Part shown: positions 21,001-27,185 of the stretch, in pieces
Numbering within the stretch: the stretch's first letter is position 1
How the letters are laid out: each line of letters opens with the position of its first letter
Assembly: GCA_903854535.1 (NCBI GenBank)
Contig: CAINWR010000003.1
Location: 1 to 32,658, forward strand
DNA from: Candidatus Staskawiczbacteria bacterium
Lineage (GTDB): Bacteria; Patescibacteriota; Minisyncoccia; Minisyncoccales; Staskawiczbacteraceae
DNA length: 32,658 nucleotides
Direction of reading: 5' to 3'
Notes under the pieces: generated by a model
What the model saw: only the letters and a program-made list of their open reading frames with translations
Database searches by the model: none
Told to the model about the DNA's origin: nothing
Position numbers and translations under genes: made by a program

Positions 21001-21624
21001 ATTGATACATATAGCGTTAGTGCTTTGAATATTTTAGATCAAAATAAAAAATCTGTACCAATAACAGACTTTAAAATTGATGATTATAATTTCTTAGAGC
21101 TTTCTAAGAAAGGAAAGGGATCTTTGTATTATGATATGGATTTAAAATATTATCTTTCAGGTATTGTAGAGCCACGAGATGAAGGTTTTGCAATAACTAG
21201 ACAATTTTATGCATTAGAAGATAAATCAGGATCTAAACCTTTGTCTGAAGCAAAACAAGGCCAATTAATTAGAGAACATTTAACTATTGTAGTTCCAGTA
21301 AATAGAAAGCATGTACAAATTGAAGATTATATTCCAGCTGGAATGGAGATTGTTGATATGAGTTTAGCTACAGAAGATAAGTCTTTAAGATTTAATGAAA
21401 TTCAAGTCAAAGCTCCAGAAATTTATCCAGATTTTAAAGAGATTAGAGATGATAGAGCATATATTTATACAAATGAATTAAATTCTGGTGTATATGAATT
21501 TGATTATTATTTAAGAGCTTTGGTTCCCGGAAATTATCTTCAATTGCCTGCAATTGTTTCAGAAATGTACACTCCAGAAAACTTTGGCCGTACAGCAAGC
21601 TCTTACTTTAAGGTTGTAAAATAA
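15061..21624 (+). CDS. bacterial alpha-2-macroglobulin (YfhM-like protease trap)
   Basis: This 2187-residue protein is somewhat longer than E. coli YfhM. It has a short cytoplasmic tail, one membrane helix at about residues 41-66 (WVKIIIGIMVFAVIIFVAYFF) and a chain of macroglobulin domains. The MG region includes AYIYTDKPLYRPEQTVHIKG, a family hallmark. The thioester motif is YGCSEQ with C1690-S-E-Q1693, and an alpha/alpha-barrel thioester domain follows (QNSDGGFSLWGDGYS, GAWGSTQNTLAVV). An intact CxEQ implies covalent trapping of attacking proteases. Unlike E. coli YfhM, it has no lipobox and is anchored by a helix. It converges on the PBP1C gene with a 17-bp overlap, the classic functional pair. 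Confidence 0.95.
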   Translation: MQENMQNQEVNNINNSSSSLVQGQATSLRSKGFTMRGLPWVKIIIGIMVFAVIIFVAYFFVLRLNVLNLNYGDVYRLVPEKVSQSAVIRISLPRGVDKELAKNNITFEPKIEGKWLDDKKTSWFGSKEVLAEVVGEKVNTNFIFFKPDSTLALNRHYSVAVNLGEGKVLTSDFLSVDNPQVISVFPKDDSEASEDSKITIVFNRPMVPVTTLEQLEKQNIPIEITPKTEGKFKWISTNTLQFIAKDGLRGSTNYKVKIKSGFVSIDGLNVSDFESSFQTRNLRYLDGGNYSVIENQIYDKPVRIYFNQAVDLSKTKGEIKLTDKKTNKEVSFIAEYAKPSKEEQLQKPQYKTGDGFGYKQNFFESMYAGILDIFKRTTTDASQDITAIDIYPKKDFFGRNKIWNFNNSYTITINKAYPQKGDIILNQVKNIDFTTTDITAPLSFISNRTNYSGKDLFDPEGVVEITFFEPINLGRSRIEADKMKDIEYGEKCRSGQYYNMNSCEKVEDRTKVRITFNSNLINPGETINLRLKEIINDSGIKINKDEMTQAFTVYKDLQIRLGDLSASYNKDTHYLKGFYICSNNPLAIPEKKDLKNAVKTDVDYQINYFSSSYLEYNKINNLQCRPDEFSTWVSGGFMPNTDYKLKLDINDVFGQNAKNDVSFSTGEMSTDYVSIFMLQQAYSIATPDKTVLTFGSMNIDYVNIQICKTSALKLKQLYSKYDFDDYACDDIISKKIALPKRYWINNYFDVDISDYFQEAVGNYIISLTHPLYKDYQGNLRDSLTYVTVTNLAVAEKSITPAIDYLGTDQEFLTAEQIQGLKNIYWVTDIKTQNPVEGAVINFYSKAGNLLDSAETNSDGVAFLPPATGVDSITASFDQDSTIIMRNSDKFIWSESASNYKKAYIYTDKPLYRPEQTVHIKGILRIGYDGNYEMFNNSLVQVKLFNSKGNEILDKELGLDEFGTFNIDFNLDKDSALGTYRVCLQNSYFNCANFDVLEYVPASFQVNTKSDKQEYISKDTVNIKVNANYYFGAPVSNSQVEYTLSSQNYYFDKYKGDDWYSFGFWDDYYYEFRYYYGDSFISRGSGTTNSSGEFNVSQKLDLQEMFRNNQNFGSKIIVLDTTVRNNLGQSVSSQQSFIAHMGQYYIGIKTDPYFVGKNEEFNLKVKTVDVNGNNVSQNGITAEIFRVNWEYIKRQEVGGAFNYKWEKKTELSKSINLSTDNNGFWSQKVKLDKEGEYEILVSGTDKAGNQIKSKYNIYVFGPGYSSFMTTDDTNLGLKASKTNLKVGEEGQIIIESPFAKSKALICIERGRVFDYKIVDFVGNIQEYKFKVEEQYAPNIFVSVLLQSQDPAIKFGTQEFKIESDKSKINFDIKTDKKFYSPGENVKMNITATDNNGKPIVAQTSVAVVDLSVLALKGNPKKDPLVFFYDGFPLTVSTASNIKNAIVKIEPVDRTKGGGAGLDADDSTNARGDFRDTAFWQANIITDENGRAEIFFKLPDNLTTWQAEVLGVTKDTKLGVNYAEFMSKKELMAVPLKPRFIIPGDVFYVGAQIFNQSENNKNIRVSFKSDTLQFLEKNKEKSISIGKNQSQSVFFEVKAPQNIGKGSHVFTISVDDGSLNDSVVQTIPIRSNSTYEVVATAGYTQGDLAREVIYIPSNVVLDKGELTLRSSATLAVYLSDSLNYLIAYPYGCSEQISSRLKAIAVIKSGMQIPNLSDKLKLDEIQYEGKDYTIDQLVEVGLSKLYSNQNSDGGFSLWGDGYSNYYTTLSVVDSLNYLSKARYQVSKNSINKAVDYLFNYYNQYRSELSDDDIISLALILMQTDNYYQNSNLINEISSIIKNNSLLQDKLSSKSLAQLGIIVNRKTWFAPDVVTKINKILDNKINIDSRGAFLQADRNNWYYNFYESTIADTALYLDSLAVGKRDTAITDKVLRWLLNSRGKDGAWGSTQNTLAVVNALVDYLSWKKETDAVYTLDTNLNSKTIDTYSVSALNILDQNKKSVPITDFKIDDYNFLELSKKGKGSLYYDMDLKYYLSGIVEPRDEGFAITRQFYALEDKSGSKPLSEAKQGQLIREHLTIVVPVNRKHVQIEDYIPAGMEIVDMSLATEDKSLRFNEIQVKAPEIYPDFKEIRDDRAYIYTNELNSGVYEFDYYLRALVPGNYLQLPAIVSEMYTPENFGRTASSYFKVVK

Positions 21625-23650
21625 AATGTACTAATATTGTTTGAGATTGTTTGCTAGAGGAGGCGGTTATTTGATAATCGCCTTTTTCTTTTGGCGTGAA
21701 TTCTACTTTTGTACCGGTGCCAATAGTCTGCCAAGTTTTACTTTCTAAACTTTTTATTTTCCATATAACAGATTCTTTAGCTTGTAGAAAAAGTTTTGAA
21801 TTTTGGTCAAATGCAAAAACATCATTATCGTGTGGATTTAAAATTAATTCATTGTCTTGATTTATAATAATATTTTGCGCATATTCAAAATTATCTTCAA
21901 TTAATCCGTATTGTATATTATTAATATTTTTACCCGCCTTGTCGCGAGGCAGGAATTCTATAATATCTTTAAAATCAAATTTAGAATTTAAATTATAATT
22001 TGAAGCAAGCATTAATTGCATTATTTGATTCCATATTTTTCCTGCTCCAATTTGCCCAGAAACCCCATCAGTTGCAGAATTATCGGCATTTCCAACCCAA
22101 ACAGCTACTAAAAAATCTGGAGTATATCCAACTATCCAGCTGTCTCTAAAATCAAGTGTGGTACCAGTTTTTAAAGCATAATTTTGGCTTTGTAAATTAA
22201 GATCGCTTTTAGCTCCAAATTGGTCAATGCTAGTTTTTCTATCAGATAATATTTTGTTTATTAATTCAACATAAGCTTTTTGAGAGACTTCTTTGTTTGT
22301 GTAAGGAAAATAAATTTCATTTAAATTTTTATCATCAAATAATTCTAATTCATTTAACATCCCTTGTTTTGGAAAAATAGAAGAATAATGTGCTAAATCA
22401 AGCAAACTCATTTCTAAAGAACCCAAAGCAATTCCAATTTGATATTGGCCAATTGCTTGTGGAGGAGTATAATTTAATTTTTTTATTAAAAAATTAGTAA
22501 AATTATCTAAGCCAACAAATTCCAATGCTTTAACCGCAAGAGTGTTAATACTATTTGAAAGACCATAATGAGCTGTTATTAAGCCCCTATATTTATTATC
22601 AGAATTTGTAGGATAAATAGAATATCCATCTTCTGTTGAATATTTATATTCTCTATCATCAATTAAGGTATAAGGCCTCATTCCTTTTTCAAATCCTAAA
22701 AGATATATAAAAGGCTTTACTGTAGATCCTATTTGTCTTGGAACTTGTGCCATATTTATTTGATATCCGTCAGAGTTGGAAGATGGGTCGGGAGATCCAA
22801 TCATAGAAAGTATTTGATTGCTAGGCAGTGATAAAACAATTACAGATGCGTTTTTTGCTTTTTTAGTTTTTAAAATTTCTATATTTTGCAAAACTATTTC
22901 TCTAATTTTATTGTTTAATTCATTATCAATAGAAATTTTTATATCTTTTGTAATGTTACTTTTTAAATATGAAGTTAATTCTAAAATAGGTTTATTAGAA
23001 TCCAAAAAATTTGATAAATTTTTTTGATAGTCTTTTGACGGGTTTGAATTTGTGGGGCTGTTTATGGTAAGTAAAAGTTGATTAATTTGTTCTGGCGTTA
23101 AATTTTCGGGATTTGAATTAAAATATCCATAACTTGCTGATTTTAAGCCTTGTAATTGATTACCAAAATATACAGAATTAATATACATTTGCAATATTTT
23201 TTCTTTGCTGTTAAATGTTTCTAAAGCTAATGTGTAAAAAGCTTCTTTAAATTTATTACTTAAAGTCCTTTGATTTTCTTTAGACAAAATTGTTTTTGCT
23301 AATTGTTGAGTAATGGTACTAGAACCTTGTCTTTGCGAAAGTCCAATTTTATTTAAGGCTACCTGTGATATTCCCAAAAAATTAAAACCAAAATGCCAAT
23401 AGAAATATTTATCTTCTTTTTGTAAAAGTGCATTTTTAAAATTATCAGGCACAGAGTCTAAATATGGGGCATAATTTCCCTTAGTATTTTTTTGCGAGAA
23501 AATAATATTATTATTTCTATCAATTATTGAGAAAGATTGATTTGCTTGATATATTGTTTGCATTTGTGAATTTAAAAATCCCAAAACAAAAATCCCCACT
23601 AGAAGTAGTAGTCCCAAAATACCAAATGCAATTTTGAAATTTATTTTCAT
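21608..23650 (-). CDS. pbpC: penicillin-binding protein 1C-type bifunctional PBP
   Basis: This 680-residue membrane protein makes and crosslinks peptidoglycan. The order is an N-terminal helix (residues 7-28), then a GT51 glycosyltransferase (EDKYFYWHFG, QGSSTITQQLAK, KEKILQMYINSVYFG). A transpeptidase follows with GSTVKP (active Ser about 309), the SNS motif in YGLSNSINTLA, and KTGT (about 494). The C-terminus, about 600-680, is an Ig-like BiPBP_C domain (VIWKIKSLESKTW), which marks the 1C class. All catalytic motifs are intact. A GC-rich 21-bp palindrome-like insert lies within the coding sequence (21933-21953), and the plus-strand terminator of the neighbouring gene is embedded in its 3' end. 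Confidence 0.93.
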   Translation of the reverse strand: MKINFKIAFGILGLLLLVGIFVLGFLNSQMQTIYQANQSFSIIDRNNNIIFSQKNTKGNYAPYLDSVPDNFKNALLQKEDKYFYWHFGFNFLGISQVALNKIGLSQRQGSSTITQQLAKTILSKENQRTLSNKFKEAFYTLALETFNSKEKILQMYINSVYFGNQLQGLKSASYGYFNSNPENLTPEQINQLLLTINSPTNSNPSKDYQKNLSNFLDSNKPILELTSYLKSNITKDIKISIDNELNNKIREIVLQNIEILKTKKAKNASVIVLSLPSNQILSMIGSPDPSSNSDGYQINMAQVPRQIGSTVKPFIYLLGFEKGMRPYTLIDDREYKYSTEDGYSIYPTNSDNKYRGLITAHYGLSNSINTLAVKALEFVGLDNFTNFLIKKLNYTPPQAIGQYQIGIALGSLEMSLLDLAHYSSIFPKQGMLNELELFDDKNLNEIYFPYTNKEVSQKAYVELINKILSDRKTSIDQFGAKSDLNLQSQNYALKTGTTLDFRDSWIVGYTPDFLVAVWVGNADNSATDGVSGQIGAGKIWNQIMQLMLASNYNLNSKFDFKDIIEFLPRDKAGKNINNIQYGLIEDNFEYAQNIIINQDNELILNPHDNDVFAFDQNSKLFLQAKESVIWKIKSLESKTWQTIGTGTKVEFTPKEKGDYQITASSSKQSQTILVHFILQP
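21662..21691 (+). terminator. terminator of alpha-2-macroglobulin gene inside convergent pbpC
   Basis: GGCGGTTAT-ttg-ATAATCGCC (one G-U pair) followed by TTTTTCTTTT on the plus strand. It lies within the last codons of the minus-strand PBP gene, so the same bases encode its C-terminal residues. Confidence 0.8.
21933..21953. repeat. GC-rich imperfect palindrome inside pbpC
   Basis: CCCGCCTT-gtcgc-GAGGCAGG is a GC island inside AT-rich coding DNA. On the minus strand it encodes LPRDKAG in frame. It resembles intragenic palindromic inserts such as Rickettsia RPEs. Confidence 0.5.
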
Positions 23651-23720
23651 TTAACTTTCAAATTCATTTAATCATAATATCATATGCAAGCGCAAAAAAA
23701 CAACCGATATTTCGGCTTTT

Positions 23721-23760
23721 AGAAAAATTGAAGGGGCTAAGCAAATTGCTGTCGCCCCTT
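23721..23760 (-). terminator. terminator of 23.9-24.1 kb unit
   Basis: AAGGGGC / GCCCCTT with a 16-base loop, then CAATTTTTCT on the minus strand. A weaker second hairpin (CCGATATTTCGG, 23704-23715) with TTGTTTTTTT follows. The stop codon of the -1 frame touches the stem. Confidence 0.85.
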
Positions 23761-23948
23761 TATGAAAAATGGATACGAAAGAGCAGATCAATGGCCTCTT
23801 GGTTTTTGTGAGAAGTTACGGCCATCTTCTCAACCTGTTTATATTCTACCCAAACAGGAAAATGGCTTATGACAATCAATCTTTGATTGTCAAAAATCCA
23901 ATCCGACGCTTCCATGCGTCGTGGGAGTTCAACGACTCCCATGGCCAC
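23760..23948 (-). other. -1 frame continuation of the small minus-strand gene
   Basis: After codon 52 of the 24103 gene, the -1 frame is open for 62 codons from GTG at 23948 to a TAA that abuts the terminator. The joined product would read ...WVALKVAMGVVELPRRMEASDW... and end AIDLLFRIHFS, about 114 residues in all. Its codon use and residue mix resemble the first 52 codons far better than the 0-frame tail does. A GTTAAAG heptamer (23954-23948) lies at the join, and a 7-bp hairpin starts 6 bases later. The join could be programmed frameshifting, a mutation or an assembly indel. Confidence 0.5.
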
Positions 23949-24103
23949 TTTAACGCCACCCAAGTGGTGTTTTCCTCGCAGTATCCTGCGAGGATTGGGA
24001 TGAACCGCGTGATGCGGAACAATCCGATGGCCACCGGTCGCCCTTCTTTCCCAATGTATTTGAACGAAGGAACGAATGCCTGGGTCACGATTTTCTTCAT
24101 CAT
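23876..24103 (-). CDS. small orphan protein gene, 0-frame 75 aa, hairpin-rich mRNA
   Basis: The start ATG at 24103 has a perfect SD (AGGAGG, 6-base spacing), rare in this window. The conceptual product begins MMKKIVTQAFVPSFKYIGKEG and I do not recognise it. Residues 1-52 look protein-like. Residues 53-75 are Trp-rich and less convincing, and the -1 frame then takes over as the better coding candidate (see 23760-23948). GC is near 50%, far above the neighbours. The unit has a consensus promoter and its own terminator, so it is probably strongly expressed. The same DNA holds many perfect hairpins, so an RNA role is a real alternative. A plus-strand ORF across the segment lacks any start signal. 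Confidence 0.6.
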   Translation of the reverse strand: MMKKIVTQAFVPSFKYIGKEGRPVAIGLFRITRFIPILAGYCEENTTWVALKWPWESLNSHDAWKRRIGFLTIKD

Positions 24104-24182
24104 GGCAATCCTCCTATGGAAATAGTAGAGAGAACGGCTTGCCACAACCGTGCCCTCAAAACCGGAAATTCACTATATTTTA

Positions 24183-24211
24183 ATTATAGCATAATCAAGC
24201 AAGCTTGTCAA
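24183..24211 (-). promoter_or_regulatory. consensus sigma-70 promoter of small minus-strand unit
   Basis: Minus-strand TTGACA (24211-24206), a 17-bp spacer and TATAAT (24188-24183) match the ideal consensus at all 12 positions. The leader to the ATG would be about 73 bases. Confidence 0.9.
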
Positions 24212-24222
24212 GTAGGCAAGCT
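24202..24222. promoter_or_regulatory. inverted repeat between divergent promoters
   Basis: AGCTTG-n9-CAAGCT spans the -35 boxes of the minus-strand unit and the aldolase promoter. It is a possible shared operator. Confidence 0.35.
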
Positions 24223-24241
24223 CAAAATAAAGAGTTATAAT
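24213..24241 (+). promoter_or_regulatory. promoter of aldolase gene
   Basis: TAGGCA (24213-24218), a 17-bp spacer and TATAAT (24236-24241). Its -35 box lies one base from the -35 of the divergent minus-strand promoter. Confidence 0.6.
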
Positions 24242-24273
24242 ACATCTATATAAAAATTAAAAATTAATTTTTT

Positions 24274-25305
24274 ATGGATACAAATAAATTAGAACAAATT
24301 GCAAAATTGTTGGTGGCCCCTGGTAAGGGGATTTTGGCAGCTGATGAGAGTTTGAGTACAATTGAAAAACGTTTTATATTATTAGGAATAGAAAATACAG
24401 AAGAAAATCGTAGAGTTTATAGACAAATGCTTTTTACAACACCTGCAATTGAAGAGTATATAAGTGGAGTAATTTTATTTGAAGAAACTTTATATCAGAC
24501 TCTTCATGGCGCTGAAGGTGAGAAAACAATTTTGTTCCCAGATTTTTTAATTGGTAGAAAGATTATTCCGGGAATTAAAGTGGATCAAGGCTTACAAGAT
24601 TTTGAAGGAAGTGAGGTAGAGAAAATAACAAAAGGCATTGAGACTTTGCAGGAAAGATTAATTGATTATGCAAAATCTGGAGCTAAATTTACCAAATGGC
24701 GAGCTGTTTTTACAATTAAAGATGAAGCAATGCCAACAGATGCTTGTATTTTAGAAAATGCAAAACTTCTAGCAAAATATGCTTTATTCGCCCAAGAGGT
24801 AGGTTTGGTGCCAATAGTTGAGCCAGAAGTTTTAGTGGAAGGAAGTCACACAATTGATAAATGTAAAGAAGTTACAGAGAGAGTTTTAAAGGTTGTTTTT
24901 GAAGAGTTAAAGGAAAAAGAAATATATTTTCCAGGAATGATTTTAAAACCAAATATGATTTTACCTGGTAAAGATTGTATTGATCAATCAAATTCTAAAG
25001 AAGTAGCAGAAAAAACTTTAGAAGTTTTAGAAAGATGTGTACCAGATGAAGTGGCAGGAATTGTATTTTTATCTGGTGGGCAGAGCGATGAAGATGCAAC
25101 TTTAAATTTAAATGAAATTGTAAAATTAGCACAAAAAAGTGGAAAGAACCTTTGGCCAATTACTTTTTCCTATGGAAGAGATTTGCAAGATAGTCCTATA
25201 AAAGTTTGGCAAGGCAAAGAAGAAAATATTTTATTAGCAAGAAGTGAATTTTATAAAAAAGCCAAAGAAAATAGCTTAGCCTCTCAAGGAAAATATTTAA
25301 ATTAA
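24274..25305 (+). CDS. fructose-bisphosphate aldolase, class I
   Basis: This 343-residue Schiff-base aldolase catalyses reversible cleavage of fructose-1,6-bisphosphate to glyceraldehyde-3-phosphate and dihydroxyacetone phosphate. Family motifs are in order: GKGILAADESLSTIEKRF at the N-terminus, FTKWRAVFTI mid-protein, LVPIVEPEVLVEG, the Schiff-base lysine in GMILKPNMI (about 225), and the phosphate-binding GIVFLSGGQSDEDAT. The length fits the family. It is a glycolysis enzyme of the cytosol. No other glycolytic gene is nearby, and the next gene, an MFS exporter, starts 12 bp downstream. No SD is visible. Confidence 0.96.
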   Translation: MDTNKLEQIAKLLVAPGKGILAADESLSTIEKRFILLGIENTEENRRVYRQMLFTTPAIEEYISGVILFEETLYQTLHGAEGEKTILFPDFLIGRKIIPGIKVDQGLQDFEGSEVEKITKGIETLQERLIDYAKSGAKFTKWRAVFTIKDEAMPTDACILENAKLLAKYALFAQEVGLVPIVEPEVLVEGSHTIDKCKEVTERVLKVVFEELKEKEIYFPGMILKPNMILPGKDCIDQSNSKEVAEKTLEVLERCVPDEVAGIVFLSGGQSDEDATLNLNEIVKLAQKSGKNLWPITFSYGRDLQDSPIKVWQGKEENILLARSEFYKKAKENSLASQGKYLN

Positions 25306-25317
25306 ATATAAATTACT

Positions 25318-26517
25318 TTGATTTTATCTAAAAAAGCAACAATTTTGTTTACAGTTTTTGTAGATATTTTGGGACTGGGAATTGTAATTCCCATTTTGCC
25401 TTTTTATGTGCGAAGTTTTGGAGTTTCTGATTTTGGTATTACAATGTTATTTTCTATTTTTGCTTTGTGTTCTTTTATTTCTGCTCCATTTCTGGGAGCT
25501 TTATCAGATAGAATCGGAAGGCGACCTGTATTAATAATAAGTATAGCTAGCACTGCTTTTGGTTGGGTTATTTTTGCTTTAGCTAAAAGTCCTATTTTTC
25601 TATTTTTAGGAAGAATAATTGATGGATCTGCTGCTGGAAATTTTTCTACAGCACAAAGTTATTTATCAGATTTATCTAAAACTGATAAAGAAAGAACAGC
25701 TAATTTGGGTTTGATTGGAGCTATGTTTGGAATTGGTTTTATAATTGGCCCAATGCTTGGCGGTTTACTTGGTGGCATAAATCACACTTTGCCTTTTTGG
25801 ACTGTAGCAGTTTTAGCTACAATCAATACAATTTTAGCATATTTTAATTTGCCTGAAACTCATTTTCCCAAAAAATTTAAAAATAGCAAATTACAGATAA
25901 ATCCATTTAAGCCAATATTAAAGGCTATTTTTGATAAAATACTTTTGCCTGGATATATAGTCTGGTTTTTGTTTAGTTTGGCTGTATCAGCACAGCAAGC
26001 AGTTTTTGCAATTTATTTATTGCGCGCCTTTAATTATGGAGAATTTGCTGTAGGAATAATTTTAACTATAATGGGAGTTGTGATTGCAATTAATCAAGGT
26101 TTTTTGCTTAAAAAGTTTTGGATTAAGAATTTTAAAGAACCTGATTTGGAAATATATTTATTTTTATTTTTTGGTTTGGGATTTTTATTAATATCTTTTT
26201 CAAATTTTGTTTTGTTTATAATTGGAATTATTTTAACAACTTTTGGGCAATCAGTTTTACGGGTGGTAATGACAAGCCAAATGGTTTCAAAAGCAGGGTA
26301 TAAAAGGGGAGAGGTGCTGGGGGTTATGAATTCTGTAATGTCTTTAGGTATGATTATGGGGCCATTTTTAGGAGGAATTTTAATTGTCTATAATATAGGA
26401 GCACCTTTTGTGCTAGCATTTTTATTATGCTTAATTAGTTTTGTGATTTTGTTTATAAATAATAAGAAATCACAAAAAATCATAGATAATAACCCACCTG
26501 TTAATTTCCCAATTTAA
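25318..26517 (+). CDS. MFS transporter, TetA-like drug/metabolite exporter
   Basis: This 399-residue inner-membrane protein has about 12 hydrophobic segments. The MFS motif A, GALSDRIGRRP, lies in the loop after helix 2, and GLGIVIPILPFYVRSFG in helix 1 is typical of the TetA/multidrug (DHA1) branch. It ends with a short polar tail. No ATG exists near the N-terminus. The TTG at 25318 starts directly at a family-like ILSKKATILFTVFVDILG, so I accept TTG. It follows the aldolase by 12 bp, probably in one operon. Substrate cannot be told from sequence. Confidence 0.9.
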   Translation: MILSKKATILFTVFVDILGLGIVIPILPFYVRSFGVSDFGITMLFSIFALCSFISAPFLGALSDRIGRRPVLIISIASTAFGWVIFALAKSPIFLFLGRIIDGSAAGNFSTAQSYLSDLSKTDKERTANLGLIGAMFGIGFIIGPMLGGLLGGINHTLPFWTVAVLATINTILAYFNLPETHFPKKFKNSKLQINPFKPILKAIFDKILLPGYIVWFLFSLAVSAQQAVFAIYLLRAFNYGEFAVGIILTIMGVVIAINQGFLLKKFWIKNFKEPDLEIYLFLFFGLGFLLISFSNFVLFIIGIILTTFGQSVLRVVMTSQMVSKAGYKRGEVLGVMNSVMSLGMIMGPFLGGILIVYNIGAPFVLAFLLCLISFVILFINNKKSQKIIDNNPPVNFPI

Positions 26518-26537
26518 AATTTAAGTAATTTAATGGC

Positions 26538-26561
26538 AAAAATCCCCATTAGGGGATTTTT
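26538..26561. terminator. bidirectional terminator between MFS and hsp20
   Basis: A perfect 10-bp stem AAAAATCCCC / GGGGATTTTT with loop ATTA gives a T tract on either strand between two convergent genes. Confidence 0.9.
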
Positions 26562-26573
26562 GATTAATAAATT

Positions 26574-26993
26574 TTATTTGACCTTAACTTTTACCTTGGC
26601 CAAAGATTTCTTCTCTAGTTTTGGTAATGTGATTTTTAAGATTCCTTTATCATATTCAGCATCAATGGAATCTTCTTTAACTGCAGTAGGAAGTCTTATT
26701 ATTCTTTCAAAAGACCCAGATCTAATTTCTTTTTTCCAGTAACCCTTGCCTTTGTCTTCAGTTTTTTCTTCTACATGGCCTGCAACCTTTAAAATCCCAT
26801 CTTCAACAGAAACATCAATTTTCTCCGGGTCAAAATTAGGGATGCTTACTTCAGCTACAACATCTTTATCTGTTTCGTAAACATCTATTGCCGGTTTGGA
26901 AATTTCTGATCTTGGGAAGACAGGCATAAGCCAGTTGTCATTGTCAAATGGATCTTCCTGGTCAAAAAATGATTTAAAAGGTATAAGTGACAT
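26574..26993 (-). CDS. hsp20: Hsp20/alpha-crystallin small heat-shock protein
   Basis: This 139-residue holdase chaperone binds unfolding proteins without ATP. The alpha-crystallin domain covers about residues 32-125 (AIDVYETDKDVVAEVSIPNFDPEKIDVSVEDGILKVAGH). The signature strand is YDKGILKITLPK near the C-terminus. The N-terminal arm is short (MSLIPFKSFFDQEDPFDND). The C-terminal IxI-like motif is not evident, as the protein ends KSLAKVKVKVK. It converges on the MFS gene and shares its terminator. No SD or HrcA/ROSE-like element is obvious, but a CCTGTC/GACAGG hairpin lies 34 bp upstream. Confidence 0.93.
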   Translation of the reverse strand: MSLIPFKSFFDQEDPFDNDNWLMPVFPRSEISKPAIDVYETDKDVVAEVSIPNFDPEKIDVSVEDGILKVAGHVEEKTEDKGKGYWKKEIRSGSFERIIRLPTAVKEDSIDAEYDKGILKITLPKLEKKSLAKVKVKVK

Positions 26994-27026
26994 AAATTTT
27001 AATTTAAAGTTTAAAATTATATTTTT

Positions 27027-27042
27027 CCTGTCAACCGACAGG
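27027..27042. repeat. GC-rich hairpin upstream of hsp20
   Basis: CCTGTC-aacc-GACAGG, followed by TAGGCGACC, is a GC island in AT-rich intergenic DNA. It resembles the GC-rich palindrome inside pbpC in style. Confidence 0.5.
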
Positions 27043-27125
27043 TAGGCGACCTTTATTTTCCTATATATTATATACGCAAAACAAATAAAAATTTTTTAAA
27101 TATTTGAATTTTAACCACAAATTTA

Positions 27126-27165
27126 CAACTACCTTGTTAGTACGATCGTATTGACAAGGTAGTTG
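27126..27165. repeat. 40-bp palindrome copy 1, operator-like, overlapping promoter
   Basis: Outer arms CAACTACCTTGT / ACAAGGTAGTTG are perfect 12-mers, and the centre is TACGATCGTA. As RNA nearly all 20 positions can pair with G-U. The -35 box TTGACA (27151-27156) lies inside the right half, so a protein bound here would block the promoter. Copy 2 is at 27795-27834. Confidence 0.85.
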
Positions 27166-27179
27166 GGTGGTAATAAAAT
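27151..27179 (+). promoter_or_regulatory. promoter of PaaX/Cas2-like gene, predicted leaderless
   Basis: TTGACA, a 17-bp spacer and TAAAAT (27174-27179). A start 7 bases after the -10 falls at 27186, the A of the ATG. Confidence 0.8.
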
Positions 27180-27185
27180 TAAATT

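Noticed and set aside
23769-24125. Plus-strand ORF of 118 codons
   Set aside because: It has no SD or promoter. The minus strand has a consensus promoter, a perfect SD and a terminator. GC-rich DNA simply lacks stop codons.
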